Shown one piece after another: positions 1 through 12,216 of a stretch of 64,000 nt of DNA. This stretch comes from Aralia elata (lineage: Eukaryota; Streptophyta; Magnoliopsida; Apiales; Araliaceae), in the NCBI GenBank assembly GCA_034770075.1, contig CM068379.1, positions 25,791,506-25,855,505 on the forward strand. Reading direction: 5' to 3'. The notes beneath the pieces are model-generated. The model was not told where the DNA came from. It ran no database searches and saw nothing but the letters and a program-made list of their open reading frames with translations. Each line of letters starts with the position of its first letter. The stretch's first letter is position 1. Made by a program: the position numbers and the translations under genes.

Positions 1-1345
1 TTGGATATTGATGGTTTTGATATTATAATAAAGAACAACAATTGTTCTATTTATAATAAAAATGTTTTATATGGTGTTGGGAACCTACTGAATAGACTTT
101 ACATACTTGACTTGCATGAAAAATATACTTCAAATTGAACAAACTAAGAAAAGAAAAAGAGATGATTATTTATACCTTTATGTGGCACTGTAGACTCGGT
201 CATATCAATGAAACAAGATTATCCAAGTTGCATAAAGATGGGCTTTTAGAGCTATCTGATTATGAATCATATCCAACTTGTGAATCTTGTCTCATGGATA
301 AAATGACTAAATCTCCTTTTACTGAAAAAGGAGAAAGAGTTACAGAGTTGTTAGCGTTGGTACACACAGACGTATGTGGACCTATGACAACGAATGCACG
401 AGGAGGGTATTCTTATTTTATTACTTTCACTGATGATCATTCTAGATTTGGATATATGTATTTAATGAAATACAAATATGAATCGTTTGAAAAGTTCAAA
501 GAATTCAGAAGTGAAGTAGAGAAGCAAACTGGTAAGAGTATTAAGATTCTTCGATCGGATCGAGGAGGGGAATACTTAACCAATGAGTTTCTCAATTGTC
601 TCAAAGAAAATGGTATAATCTCACAATGGACTCTACCAGGGACGCCATAGTTAAATGGTGTATCTGAAAGGAGAAATCGAACATTGTTGGACATGGTTCA
701 TTCTATGATGAGTTTTACCGACCTTCCAGTATCCTTCTGGGGTTATGCCCTAGAATCGGCTGCATACCTACTTAACAAGGTACCTACCAAATCCGTCCCA
801 AAGACCCCATATGAGATATGGACAGGGAAGAAACCAAATCTTAAGCATGTTAAGACTTGGGGTTGTCTAACTTATGTCAAAATATTTGAGCATGATAAGC
901 TGAAGATTAGATCCGACAAATGTAGATTCGTGGGATACCCTAAAGAAACATCAGGGTATTATTTCTATCATCCTACTGATCAAAAGGTGTTTGTTGCGAA
1001 ACACGCTGCCTTCTTGAAAAAGGAGTTTATCCTTGAAGGGGTCAGTGGGAGTAAGATATATCTTGAAGAGTTCAAGAACCACAAAATACTACGGATCAAA
1101 GTCAGGTACCTGACCAAGTAGAAGAACCTACTGTACCACTACCTATTCGTAAATCTGAAAGAGTACCGAAGATACCTGATAGGTATGGTTCATCATAGAG
1201 GATGATGATGAGGTACGCATCATAGATGATGATGATCCATTGACTTACGAAGAGGCTATGAGTAGTGAAGACTTAGAGAAATGGCTAGAAGCCATGAAAT
1301 TCGAGATTGACTCCATGTATGAAAATCAAGTATGGACTATAAATC
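1..1345 (+). pseudogene. Ty1/Copia pol fragment (GAG-preintegrase, integrase, start of RT)
   Basis: Reading frames in three pieces encode the middle of a Copia polyprotein. The piece at 135-650 holds the zinc-binding GAG-preintegrase region (WHCRLGHIN, then a CESC pair) and the first integrase Asp (VHTDVCGPM). The piece at 684-1121 holds the integrase C-terminus and the region before RT (KCRFVGYPKE). It is dead. Frame is lost near 120-135. A TAG at about 648-650 sits where the related minus-strand copy near 62545 has CAG. Frame is lost again near 1075. The RT is cut off around 1330-1345, where sequence jumps into LTR-type DNA. The element continues beyond the left edge of the window. A sister copy lies inverted at 60266-64000. 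The family call is secure from motifs; the Copia lineage is not assigned. Confidence 0.9.
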
Positions 1346-2372
1346 CATGTCTTATATTTAATTAGGACATTGTATGGTAGAAGGATTGAATTGTACGGTA
1401 ACTATTTACTCAAAGGTTCTTTTGTGATTAATGTTGAAATCTATATTATTTGAAAAGTCGTTGATCGCTAAGGGAGCTTACCCTTATTGTAGAATACATA
1501 TTATTTATTTAAATGAATTAAATAGTTTAATTTATTTATTTAAATAAAATTAGAATTGTTCTAATTCATTTATTCACAACCGGTTTAACATGGAAAACCT
1601 AAAGGGTCACACCGCAAAAGAAAATATTTATTTAAGAAGTAAATGGCATAATTGTAATAATAAGTTAAGTGTATTTAATTTAATCTATGGAGATAGAATA
1701 AATTAAATTGCTTAATATTTATTATTTAATATTTTGGAAATATTAAATATAAATTAATAAGAGGAGTCTTATTATTATTATTACTATTACTATTATTTAA
1801 TTCCTAATAGGGATTGAGAATTAATTAATAGAAGTACTCTCTCATGAATTCTTAATTGGATTAGGAGCATAATTAATTAAAGGAGTTTAATTATAATAAA
1901 AACCCTAATCCTAAATAGTTTAGGGAAGGGTTATTCCTACATCTATAAATAAGAGGAGTCTTATCATAGATTAGGGTTACACACTCTTGTATTAGATTGT
2001 GGAGAGTACTTGCAATTTCTATAGAGATAAAAACTACGGTTTTGTCAATACCCAACTTCTTGAATACCTATTCTTCCTTGGTGGATCACCTCTAGAGGCC
2101 AAACACTTGGTGGCTAACGTTGATCAAAGGAAGGAATCTCATCAGTGGAATTCGAGGAGAACACGAAGGACTAGGAGTTGAACTTGTACTCGAGGAAGTT
2201 TTGATCTACGAGGGTATATTTCTTATTCTCTTTCTCTTTCGTTTAATTGATAATTGAACACAAGGATAGATCGTGGTGATGGTTTGTATTAAAATTTTAA
2301 AATCCGTTTTATCACGCTTCCGCTTTATTTATGTAATTTGATTGCATGCTTGCGTTATATACAAACCTAACA
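1346..2372 (+). mobile_element. Copia LTR sequence (partial 3' LTR)
   Basis: AT-rich sequence whose first ~450 bp is repeated in reverse orientation at 37241-37700, next to the other Copia copy. It has a TATA box (TATAAATAAG at 1944-1953) with a plausible transcribed R/U5 region after it. It ends with ACAAACCTAACA at 2372, the usual CA end of an LTR. The upstream part of the LTR and all of the RNase H region are missing because of an internal deletion that joins RT directly to LTR. A 60-codon open frame at 1999-2181 lies in R/U5 and is not considered a gene. Confidence 0.7.
1944..1953 (+). promoter_or_regulatory. TATA box of Copia LTR
   Basis: TATAAATAAG lies about 430 bp before the LTR end, with no other strong TATA-like box close by. 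It is the likely LTR promoter of the Copia family. No start-site mapping is possible from sequence alone. Confidence 0.5.
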
Positions 2373-3170
2373 CACATGTTATCATATTCAGATATAAACC
2401 TAGAATTCATCTTCTAATTTCATCTAGGGTATCAAAATAATTGTTATCTAGACAATCATCAATAATCACAAAATATGATAAACGATTCAATTATAATCAA
2501 TAATAATCAAAACGAGAATAAATCAATTCATACTAAACATTGGGTTCCATTGCAATCTTAATTAAAAGTTAATTCATAACAAAATTGGGAAACGTCATCA
2601 TGAAACCAAAGAACATCTTAGGATTGCAAAAATTAAATGATAAGAGAAAAGATAAAAATTTGTGTCACGCGGCCTCTCGATCTCCACGCTTAGCCTCCAA
2701 CTTGCTCCCCTTCGTGCTCCTGAAAATCTAATGAAAAACCCTAACTTGGATGTGTGTTATGATATTAATGATATTAGTCTCTTCCCTCCCAAAGTTTAGC
2801 CTTTGATTGGTATTTATAGGAACTCATGCGACAAATAGAAGTAAAATCCAATTGGAACTTGGCATCGCAAGAGTCCTAAGTCGAATATAAGTGCACAACG
2901 TCGCACACCCCAACACAGCACGCCAGCCAGCCTTGCTTCGCGGCACTAGTCATGATTTTTGGGTTATGGCGACGGTAATCCTGTGACTAAAACCCATCGC
3001 TATAGGCTTCAGTGCTCTTTTACTATAATTTTGAACATTTTTGCTTCCAAACATCAACTTCAATACCTCTCTTTCATTATCCTACAAAATAAAATAAAAA
3101 CACATAAAAGTAACAGAAATCATTAAGCTAAAAATACTCAATTTATACGTATAGAATCCACTCATCATAA
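2373..3170 (-). mobile_element. LTR remnant, Athila/Cyclops-like, minus orientation
   Basis: Non-coding. Read on the minus strand from about 3170 it resembles an Athila/Cyclops-type LTR: an opening TGATGAGTGG, a T-rich stretch followed by TTGTAGG, a GC-rich block (2880-3000), then a TATA box (CCTATAAATA, minus strand, 2811-2820) and an AT-rich leader. No second copy is in the window and no TSD was found, so both boundaries are approximate and the family call rests on general resemblance. Confidence 0.4.
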
Positions 3171-3289
3171 GTCGATTATTTTGAGTAGATAGATTGTGTT
3201 GTTAGGTGGATATTCTCTTGTGTTTATGATTATGTTATCTTGTGTTGACTTTTTATTTTATCGTACCTCAGTTCTTCGGGATGATCCAG

Positions 3290-4470
3290 CGATGGTGAAG
3301 AGGAATTTCAAAATTAACTCGAAAGCTTTAGTTGCGACCCTAGCCCCGACTGCCAAATTGATCAGTGGGCCTGCTCGGGATGTTCATATTCTAGAACAAC
3401 TTGAAATAGCTCTTGTCGCTGATATTGCGATTACTGTTCAAGCTTCTAAGGGAAAGGGAAAATCAAAGAGAAAATCAAGTATTGAAGAGCCCGCATCTAA
3501 GAAGTCAAAAAAAGCTACAGAGGGAGAGCCAACCACCGGGGCGATTGACTGCTGAGGAGACGAACAAGGAAGTCCTGATACCCTCTGAAACAGCTGGTCA
3601 ATCGGGATCAAAAGCAATTGTTGCCTTAATTGGGAGTGGGGTGAGGGCCTCGGGAGAGTCACGGCCAAAGACACCAGGACCAAGTGATGCCTTGGGGCCC
3701 ATTATAATTTTGATGCGAGCACCTCGTGGGGGAATGTTGCATCAACTTTTAATCACTTGATGGGTGGTTCCCTTTGGCATGAAAGAGAGACATTACTCCC
3801 CCGATAGAGTGCTTTAAGTCTTTCCAGCTCCCACAGGACAATAACTACTTTAATGGCCGAACTATGGGATTGTTGACGGACGAGATGTTAGCATGTGTCG
3901 GTCAAGTAATCATATGCTAGGTATTAGTTGTACTTAACTAAGAGATTATATACTTGTTGATTTCTTTTGTGAGAATTCATTTTATATATTTCTCCCTTCA
4001 CGTAGTTAAGTACCATTCTTATTCGGGATGCGTCGGCTGCTCGAAAGCTGTCAGTAGACTTCAATGAAGAAAAGAGAAAGAGAATTGCGACTATTAATCA
4101 TTCAAAGATGTTAGACGCTCGGGATAAATATCTCAAGAAGGCGATGACGACCACTGAAGAAGCAAATAAGAGACGGGAAAAAATGATCTACAAAGTGTAA
4201 AATGAGCACAACATGCTACAGGAGTCATTTAGCAACTTGGGGAAAGAACAACCTAATGCCCAAAATGTCGAGAAAGCTGTTGTCGACCTGGCATTGATGA
4301 CTGAGACTCAGTTAACCTCACTTTAAGCAGATTTGGACAAGCTGAAAGCTGGCATGAGCGAAAAGATGCGAGGGAGGATCGTTGATGAGTACATTCAATC
4401 TGTCGAGTTCCAGACCTCTACTATGGTGATTAGCGCCCCTTAGTAGAGAGGAGTCTATGATACCTGCCTA
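3290..4470 (+). pseudogene. decayed coiled-coil/lysine-rich gene, probable antisense gene of an old Tat-like element
   Basis: Not recognised as a named protein. The first part (about 3290-3540) reads as a basic, lysine-rich segment (KGKGKSKRKSS, KKSKKATEG). After a frame change (3690-3900) it reads YNFDASTSWGN and then LLTDEMLACVGQ. A roughly 100-bp non-coding gap at 3908-4010 has a GT-type start and an AG end and may be an old intron. A charged helical segment follows (4015-4440: ARKLSVDFNEEKRKR, a stop at about 4198, a stop at about 4324), typical of coiled coils. It points toward the decayed Tat-like integrase at 36100-37240 (minus strand) once the 30-kb chromovirus inserted at 4628 is removed. 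That is the same convergent layout as the young Tat element's antisense genes. Confidence 0.45.
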
Positions 4471-4622
4471 CGATTCTAGTAAGAAAAAGGCACCGTGATC
4501 CTTGAGGGCAATACTATTGCCGATTTTTGGGCCCTTCATCCCATAAGCTATCAAAAGTTTGCCTTGCCATGACAAGGTTGTGGATGGGACTACTATTGTT
4601 GATCAGGGAGGAACTACTGGGA
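4471..4622. other. non-coding flank of the chromovirus insertion site
   Basis: About 150 bp of low-complexity former coding sequence with several stops. It joins seamlessly to 34774 when the 4628-34768 insertion and one TSD copy are removed. Confidence 0.4.
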
Positions 4623-4627
4623 AAGGT
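4623..4627. repeat. target-site duplication AAGGT (left copy)
   Basis: AAGGT directly precedes the TGTGACACC LTR end at 4628. The same five bases follow the other LTR end at 34769-34773, so the two LTRs belong to one insertion event. Confidence 0.95.
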
Positions 4628-6483
4628 TGTGACACCCCCAAATCCGGGTTTCCTAACCTCGAATTCGGTGTTCACGATACTCAACAACAAATATACTTTC
4701 TAACTAAATGCGGAATAATAATCATACAATGTCTATCGAATTAGTAATAACGTCTTACAATCATGGTCCCAAGGTTCTTTAACCTTAACTTAAAAACATA
4801 CCCTTAATACAATAAGAGTTCACATAACCAAATAACATTTTTAGATAACTAATACATAAGCCCTATCAGGAAACTATTCTTGCACCTTCCCTTTTTCTTT
4901 GTCCCCTTTTGATGTTTCTGCCTTAGCTGAAATAAAAAACATGATATAGCAAGGGTAAGCAACTAGTTTGCTTAGCAAGTTTATACACAATGGAGATATA
5001 TCATGAACAGAAGGAAGTTTCGCTTTCAATGTTCAACGACAGTATAAAATTGTGAAGAAACATGAATTAATAGTCAACAATTAAATATTCGAATAATTGA
5101 ATGACAATTACTTAGTGGTTGGAAATAACCATAGACATTTGCCAAGGTTCTCAGCATTTAAACTGGACCTCTTAAAAAGTTTTGGTAATCGAGAGGATCA
5201 GCCTTTCATACCCCGTGATTTATGCATAAACACTTAATAACCAGCATTGATATCATGCCTTAATCAAATTTATCCTTTTCTCAGCCAAGAGTTCTTACCA
5301 TAACGATTTAATAAGAACAGCTTTTAAAATACATTTGATTTCACAAATTTAGGCATGCTTGATCTAGCTGATACAAATAGCATAGATCTATCTCATAAAC
5401 AGTTCATGCTTGAAAGAACTTTAACTAAATTCACAATTCAATAATAATAGAATAGGAATTCAATTTCACAAGGTGCGAATCTCAATAATCAGTATAGACG
5501 TGAATAATCAACAATAATTATTCACTAACATGCTTCGAAAATAATAACTCGAGTTTGAGTTAGGGAACTTGCATGTCTGCTCAGCTACAAATAATTCTAG
5601 CTTTAACTAATTGGCCTTGAAGAACCTAACATTGATAATGTTGATCTATCAATTAGTATTGCGTAGTTGTATATCGACACGCTTACTTATGCTATTTGTT
5701 TAACAATTAAGCAAATCACATAACACACATAAACTATCGTAAATCCTATAAGACACTTAATTGATCCTTAGGTTGATGGTTTAATTAATTAACAATGTTT
5801 CCCTTAAGTGATAATCACTTATTAACCTCTAAGAAATTTATTATAATTGTTAAATTAATTAACATTACTCTTTCTTAAGTAATATTCATTTATTAAACCC
5901 TTAAACAATTTATTATGATTGTTTAATTAATGGGTTATTAAACTCTCTCTATTTTATTAACTTTATCTTCATTTAATTACAATTAAATAGTAATTAATTA
6001 ATTATCTTTAGTTATTAATAATAGTAATTAATAACTAATTACAGTTACTTATTATTTAATTATTAATCGAATTATAAATTTTAATTGTCTTTAATTATTT
6101 AAGATTTAAATAATAATTAGTTAGGTTTATTTATTATTTAAAGTTAATCAAATAATAAATAATTTACAATTCTTAATTATCCTTAATCATTATTTAATAA
6201 TAATTAAACAATAATTAATTAATAATATATTTAGAAAATATAATATTTAATGCGCAAACTTAATCTTGTATATTTACTAATTTTACAAAATTAATTAATA
6301 ATATTAAAATATTAAATTTAATTAAAATTAACCCTTGATGGCATTCTGGTAAATAGGTTAAAGTCCAGACGGAGGGTAAAACAGTAAATTCCCGTCTGAA
6401 ACCTCTTCCGCGCATTGCGCGCCTGCTCAAACCCGCCGCCCCAAACGACGCCGTTTGAGGCTCGCCCGTTCAATCCCAACATT

Positions 6484-6543
6484 AGGCCTGGCGCGCCATG
6501 CGCGGCCAGGGTTGCACCCCTGGCGCGCCATGCGCGGCCAGGC
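6484..6543. repeat. two tandem GC-rich near-palindromes in the chromovirus LTR
   Basis: The near-palindrome CTGGCGCGCCATGCGCGGCC occurs twice, about 33 bp apart, in an otherwise AT-rich LTR. The same pair is in the other LTR at about 33346-33402. On the element's own strand the pair lies about 750 bp downstream of the TATA box, so it would be transcribed in R/U5. Confidence 0.8.
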
Positions 6544-7273
6544 GTGGTTTGGCTAAAATGAGTTCTAATCCTCCTTTAAATAAGTTTTATACTCCAAATA
6601 GATTTCCAAAAATTTACCCATGACTACCAAAAATATTTCTAATATTAACACAAAATATTTATGATTTAAAACAATATTTTTCATCACTAAATTTTATACT
6701 CCAATAAATAATATTACTCCCATGTTTTAGCATACAAAATCCACCAAAACATGTTTCAAAGATTCTAAGCTTATATATGGTATCAATAAAGCATACAAGA
6801 TCAAGATCTCTTTTTTTTTTTTTTTTAGCTTTAACCATTTTTATTGAGCATGCTTTGCAATAATCTAGATCTAGAAAAATACAAACCTAGATCCATGAAT
6901 ACTCCCTCTCTACCACCAACACCAACCAACACATAAAAGTTCTAACAAAATAAATGTGTAATAATCATACTATAATAATAACAGCAAGAACTAGGGTTTG
7001 AAAGAAATGAGATCCATACCTAGATTAAATGGCTATTCTCCTCCTCTTTCCAAAATATGTTGTGAATGAGGATGGTATAACAAAGCTAGACTTCTCTTCT
7101 TTTTTCTTCTCCTTTGGTCGGCACCCCCTCCTTGCTTTTCCTCTCAAATATTTCTCACAAGTGTTTAAGCTCCACCCGAAAATGGGTTTCTTCCTTAGCT
7201 CTCTCTCAAGCTCACCAACTCTCTATACTTGGTGAATAATAAATGAACCAATCCCTACTATCATTGGTGAGGG

Positions 7274-7284
7274 GTCCTATTTAT
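7274..7284 (-). promoter_or_regulatory. TATA box of the chromovirus LTR
   Basis: CTATAAATAGG on the minus strand is a canonical plant TATA box. It is also present in the second LTR near 34206. Transcription would run toward lower coordinates into R/U5. Confidence 0.65.
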
Positions 7285-7807
7285 AGGAAAGTAGAGACCA
7301 TGGGCAAAATATTCATTAATCATGACTAGGCAAGGGCAATTTGATCAATTCATCAATAATAGGAAGCTTCCTAGCAACTTCCTCAAGGGTATTTTAATCA
7401 TTACCCAACTTTTTTTAAGGTTAAAATAGTCTTTTCGCAGAATCTTAATTATCCATTAGTTATTAACCATTCTTCATTGGTTATTAGACATTGATTATTA
7501 TCTTGTCATAATTACATTGTTTAACCACAATGGTTATTATCCCGCCATAATTACATTGGTTATTAACCACTTGGATATACAATGGTTATCGCCCCTTCAT
7601 AATTACCTTGGTTATTAACTACTATTGGCCATTTTAGCCATTACACACCAATTCCTACACTTGACTCACATATGGTTATTTCTTAACCATAGTTATATCA
7701 TACCTGCCAACACAAGTATAGACACATCTTATACATCTCCCACCCATTAACCCAAGTTGGTTTAAATAGAACACAACGTTAACTCATTAAATTAAATTAG
7801 ATTTAAT

Positions 7808-9278
7808 TAATAAGGACGTTTAAAATTCACGGGCATTACATCCCTCCCCCTTATAAAAATTTCATCCTCGGAATTGCAAAAATAGGAATCAAATAAAAAC
7901 GGATAATTCGCTTTCATTTTCTCTTTGAGTTCCCACGTAGCTTCTTCGACTGCGTGATTACTCTAGAGAACTTTGACGGAATGGATGGTCTTGTTTCTCA
8001 GCTTCTGTTCCTTTCTATCGAGAATCTGGATAGGAACTTCCTTGTACGTTAAGTCCTTCTCGATTTGGATTGGTTCATAGGAGATAACGTGCTTATAGCC
8101 TGGTTTATACGGCCGCAACACTGACACATGAAATACGTTGTGAATGTGCTCAAGTTCAGGAGGTAACACTACCTCGTACGCCACCTCGCCGATTCGCCTC
8201 AAAATCTCGAATGGTCCTATGAACCTAGGGCTCAATTTTCCCTTCTTCCCAAATCGGATCTTTCCTTTCTAAGGAGATACCTTCAAAAATACAAAGCTAC
8301 CAACTTCAAAGTCCCGCTTCTGACGATGTAAGTCGGCATATTTCTTCTGGCGATCTTGAGCTGCTACCAGCCGGTTTCTGATCAGCCACACGATGTCTGT
8401 AGTCTGCTGCACCATTTCTGGTCCCAGCAATCTTCGCTCCCCGACCTCATCCCAACACATCGGGGTTCGGCATTTCCTTCCATATAGCGCTTCGTACGGT
8501 GGCATGTCGATACTGGCGTGATAGCTATTATTGTAAGCAAACTCCACCAGTGGCAAATGGTCATCCAACTGCCCTTTAAATCCATCACGACTGCCCGAAG
8601 CATATCTTCTAAGGTTTGAATCATTTGCTCGCTCTGGCCGTCGGTTTGAGGATGATACGCTGTACTCAACCTCAACTGCGTCCCCATTCTTGCCTGCAGA
8701 CTTTTCCAAAAATTCGACGTGAAGCACGGATCTCTATTAGATTCAATTGATACCGGCACTCCATGTCTTGACACTATCTTTTTCACATAAAGCTTTGCTA
8801 ATTGCCCCAGATTGTACCGTATCTTGATTGGCAGAAAATGAGCAGACTTGGGTAGACGATCCACGATTACCCAGATAGCGCCTAAACCCTTATGAGTTGG
8901 TGGTAGTCCCACCACAAAGTCCATTGTGATGTGCTCCCACTTCCACTCTGGAATCTCTAACGGTTGAAGTAATCCGCTCGGTCGTTGGTGCTCTACTTTA
9001 ATCCGTTGGCACGTCAGACATGGGCTGACGCACTCTGCCACTTTGCGTTTCATATTCGGCCACCAAAAATTTCGTCGCAAATCCTGGTACATCTTTGTGC
9101 TTCCAGGATGTACTGAGTACTTCGTGCTGTGAGCTTCCTGAAGGATTTCTTCCCTCAATTCCAGATCCAACGGTACCCAGACTCTCCCTTCAAATCTTAG
9201 CAATCCAGTGCTATCAATCTTATACTTAAGCTCCTCGCCTTTGGCAATTCGTTTCTTTATTGCATCACAATCCTCATC
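7808..9278 (-). pseudogene. chromovirus integrase and chromodomain (3' half of pol)
   Basis: It starts directly after the nested insertion. The zinc region has HPGSTKMYQDLRRNFWW and CLTCQRIK. The core has MDFVVGLP and then AYHPQTDGQSEQ. The GPFEIL region follows (8150-8235) and then a C-terminal chromodomain ending EEATWELKEKM (7910-7960). Defects: a one-base deletion near 8570 shifts the frame within the integrase. A TAG at 8269-8271 and a TAG at 7963-7965 lie where Trp would be expected. The conserved Asp of the second catalytic position also looks altered (SIESNRDPCF, usually SDRDPRF). Chromodomains target such elements to heterochromatin. The frame would end inside the LTR. Confidence 0.92.
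7841..7852 (-). other. polypurine tract of the chromovirus
   Basis: AAGGGGGAGGGA on the minus strand abuts the 3' LTR with no gap, as required for plus-strand DNA priming. The pol reading frame runs through it and stops inside the LTR at about 7808-7810. Confidence 0.85.
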
Positions 9279-9283
9279 CTTTT
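9279..9283. repeat. target-site duplication CTTTT (left copy)
   Basis: CTTTT precedes the TGTAGACACC LTR end at 9284 and recurs at 27284-27288 after the GTCGACA end. Removing the element and one copy rejoins the chromovirus pol frame across the site (EAQEK then DEDCDAIKK). Confidence 0.97.
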
Positions 9284-9682
9284 TGTAGACACCCAAATGT
9301 TGCGTTTCCTTCTACTAACCATGACAGGAGGGCGAAATCGTCAATTGAACCGGCTTGCGGGAGCAAAGGAGCGGGCACAAGGGCGAGCGCCCGACACCAC
9401 CGCAATGATTTGGGCAGCCCAAGTTTACGTGACAATAAAGCCGTCCGAGGCAGGCATTTCCGAATGAGGTGGCACGTCTCCCGGAAGTTCCCGGACTGCG
9501 GAATACGAGCCTGTCAGCGAAAACCGACGTTGCGGTACGAAAATCGAGGCGTGACACGAAAATCGAGAAAGTCAAGCCCGCCAGCCGCGGATAGATCTGC
9601 GGCCAAGTGGGTGCGCCAGCACGAAAACCGGGAAATCAGCACTCAGCAGCTGAGTGCGATGGGAGGCGTGCCAGCTGGCCAG

Positions 9683-9722
9683 CCGCAGATCTATCTGCGG
9701 CCAGCCGCAGATAGATCTGCGG
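9683..9722. promoter_or_regulatory. tandem 18-bp palindromes upstream of the LTR TATA box
   Basis: CCGCAGATCTATCTGCGG at 9683-9700 and CCGCAGATAGATCTGCGG at 9705-9722 are perfect and near-perfect palindromes set 22 bp apart, ending 16 bp before TATTTAA at 9739. A third, diverged copy is at 9585-9602. The right LTR has the same at about 25577-25616. The same module appears before the antisense gene at 23939-24000. Confidence 0.8.
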
Positions 9723-9738
9723 CTGGCTCTGGCCAGCC

Positions 9739-9745
9739 TATTTAA
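9739..9745 (+). promoter_or_regulatory. TATA box of the Tat LTR
   Basis: TATTTAA follows the palindromic modules and is followed by a short GC-rich stretch suited to a start site. It is repeated at 25633-25639 in the right LTR. Confidence 0.6.
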
Positions 9746-11392
9746 GCCAGCTTCGGCAGCATACAGGGGGTTCAGCAGTTTTGAAGAAGAAGAATTCCTG
9801 CAGCAGCAAAAAAAATACGGAAATAGAGAGAAAATAGCTAGATTTTGCAACAAAATAAGGAGAAAGAAGAGGAAAAAAAGAGTGGAATTAATTCTTTTGA
9901 GTTTGATTGTATCAAATACATCATTTATCCTATTCAAATACACAAGTTCACATCCATTTGAGATCAATTGCAAGGTGAAAATTTCTATTTGTTCTAGCAA
10001 TTCATGTCCTATTGATTTGGGTAAATTAGATATAATTTTCATGTATCTTATTGAACAATGAATTAGGGATTATTTGCGAGGGTTCCATTGGAACAAAATT
10101 CTTCTTAATAACCCGATGATATTCATGTTTTGATTTCTTGTTTGTTGTATAAGAGATGTATTGGTTGTGGTTCCTTTAATTTGCTATTTAGGATGTCGTG
10201 ATATTGTTAGAATTTCCGCGTTGGTTATTTATTGTAATGTTTGATTTGTGAGTATGTAATAATCGTGGTTGTGAGCCTAGGAAAGCGACCCCGTGGTCCA
10301 AATCCGATGATGGACATGTCTTGATGTATATAGCGGGTAGGATGTAGCCTCCTTGTAACGTGTAACCGTCGGGCCTTAAAACGACGCCAAAGCGAGAATC
10401 GGATTTAAGGCCCCATATTAGTGGAACTTGTGATTGTAGGCGTTTGGGATTATTTTGATGGCTTACATGCCCATGAATAGCCCCAACGCATTTTAATGCT
10501 TGATTTGATTTACGACACGAAATTGATTTCAAAGCTAAATGATAAGATTTTCATAAAATCAATCAAAGTAGGATATTAGAATCACGAGGTTAAAATTTGA
10601 GAAATGTTAATGAATGTCGATTCCTATCTAACGAGAAAGCTAAAGAAAAATCGTTCTCAAACATCACAAAATCTGATTTTAGAAATAAGTAACGTTTTGT
10701 TAAATCTTTGTGCATAGGGTGAAAGAGATTCTAGAAATTGCCCGATCATTTCACGAAAGCAACGTATAGATCTCGATTCCTATTTTGGCAAAGGTTTAAA
10801 ACTCTTGTTTTGCCAAAACGACACCTAACGAAAATCTCATAGTTTTGACAATTAAAATCAAACCTTTCCCATAAAGCTTTCTCGTGTATACCGAAAAGAC
10901 ATTCCGAAGCGTTCTCAATTTAAAACACGATTTTCCCTAAATCCAAATGATTCTTTCATACAAACTCACCACAACATTCACATAGACACACACCCACACA
11001 CAAGCGCGCACACACACACATTTCATGAATTAAAGGATAGGAAAGCATCAAGATTGCGGTAACCGTGTTTCACGGAAGTCGAGGGGTGCCTAACACCTTC
11101 CCCTCACTTAAGCAAGCCCCCGAACTCTATGAATCTCGATTCGCAGACCAATTAATTCGGAGTCACATATGAGCCAGCGATTTATAAAACACGAAAATTC
11201 GGATGAGTTGGTACATCCATTTCAAATATACCAACTGGCGACTCTGGTTAATTGGCTCATCATAAAAAACGATATTTCAAAACCCCGTCGACATCAATGC
11301 CGACCTTTTCCAAAAAATCATTAAATCAAAAGGCTAAAAATTGGAAAGGGTTACAACCCCCGCGTTAAGCGAGAAAACCCGGCGTCGACAGC

Positions 11393-11410
11393 TGGCGACT
11401 CTGCTGGGGA
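11393..11410 (+). other. primer binding site of the Tat element
   Basis: TGGCGACTCTGCTGGGGA lies two bases after the LTR end and starts with TGG, complementary to a tRNA CCA end. I do not assign the tRNA from memory. Confidence 0.75.
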
Positions 11411-12216
11411 TCATTAGAGGGCTTAAGCCGCATTAAAATCTTGATGCTATTCTATCCTTTAAAAATTCATGAATATGTGTGTGCATGCGATATTTTGATC
11501 TTTTGGTTTTGTTGTGTGAATGTGTGTTGTGTCCAATGAATGAATGATTGAATGAAATGACTTTACTTTAAAGAAATCATTTGCATGCGGTGAGGACGAT
11601 GAATGTGAATGTATGTTGAGAGAGTACCTCCTCCTGAGGCGAACCTGTCGGTTGCTTATTACTGGACTCGATGGGGCTGCTCCCCGGAGATGGCTCAGGA
11701 AACGCACCACTCAAATCCGCTCCAATCGAAAGGGCTCAAACGAGTAGATTGCGAAGATTTGGGAACCTTCATGCCGAAAAGCCCGTGAGAGTAACCCTAG
11801 GGTAGGTCAGCCTCTGATAAACCCAACGCAGGAAAAGTCTCTTCATGCCCTTTTACGTTTATGCGTATAAATGTCATAATCCCATTGCAAAATATTCATA
11901 TATGCTTCCCCCTTTATGACAAAAGAAAATACTAACCTCTGTGTTTTGCAGGGAACGACCCGGGAAGCATAATAAATTGTATCTAGCATGCAGTGTCTCA
12001 ATAAAGGACCGCTAACGTGTTGTTTTGCAGAAAAAGATTAAAAAAAAAAAAACCCAAAAAAAAAAAAAAAAAAAAAAAAAACACACAAAAATTTTACAGC
12101 TTTAGCATGCATCCATGTGTTCATTTTCCCGGGACTAAACTTCGAACCGTTGTTTCTGTAGGATTGCTCCTCAAACCCGTTCGCAGTCTAAGAAAGCCCA
12201 GGTCTCTACATCTGAA
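11411..12216 (+). other. 5' leader of the Tat element
   Basis: About 800 bp without a convincing gene between the primer site and gag. It holds several short ATG frames and an A-rich tract at about 12042-12080. It may carry packaging or splicing signals; none can be named. Confidence 0.6.

Larger units (their letters stand above)
4628..7840 (-). repeat. 3' LTR of the chromovirus (3213 bp)
   Basis: Bounded by TG at 4628 and CA at 7840 as read on the plus strand, and aligned along its length with 31486-34768. It contains a nearly pure A/T block (about 5930-6330) followed abruptly by a GC-rich block with two copies of a palindromic unit (6484-6543). There is a T tract near 6809. A TATA box (CTATAAATAGG on the minus strand, about 7274-7284) is preceded in U3 by a loose array of GGTTATTAACC palindromes (7450-7640). 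Open frames such as 7029-7235 are conserved in both LTRs only because the LTRs are copies. Confidence 0.95.
9284..11390 (+). repeat. 5' LTR of the Tat element (2107 bp)
   Basis: Begins TGTAGACACC and ends GGCGTCGACA. U3 contains palindromic modules at 9585-9602, 9683-9700 and 9705-9722. There is also an odd palindrome CACTCAGCAGCTGAGTG at 9640-9656. The TATA box TATTTAA is at 9739-9745. R/U5 includes a CA-rich microsatellite (about 10990-11020). Open frames inside (for example 9260-9745 and 10188-10532) occur in both LTRs and show no protein family. Confidence 0.97.

Noticed and set aside
7029..7235. 68-codon ORF starting MAILLLFPKYVV, also at 33958
   Set aside because: It is in both LTRs of one element, with frame differences between them (compare the C-termini), so it is not under coding constraint.
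9315..10532. Open frames on both strands in the Tat LTRs (also 25209-26425)
   Set aside because: They occur in both LTRs simply because the LTRs are copies, show no family motif, and overlap the promoter and R/U5.
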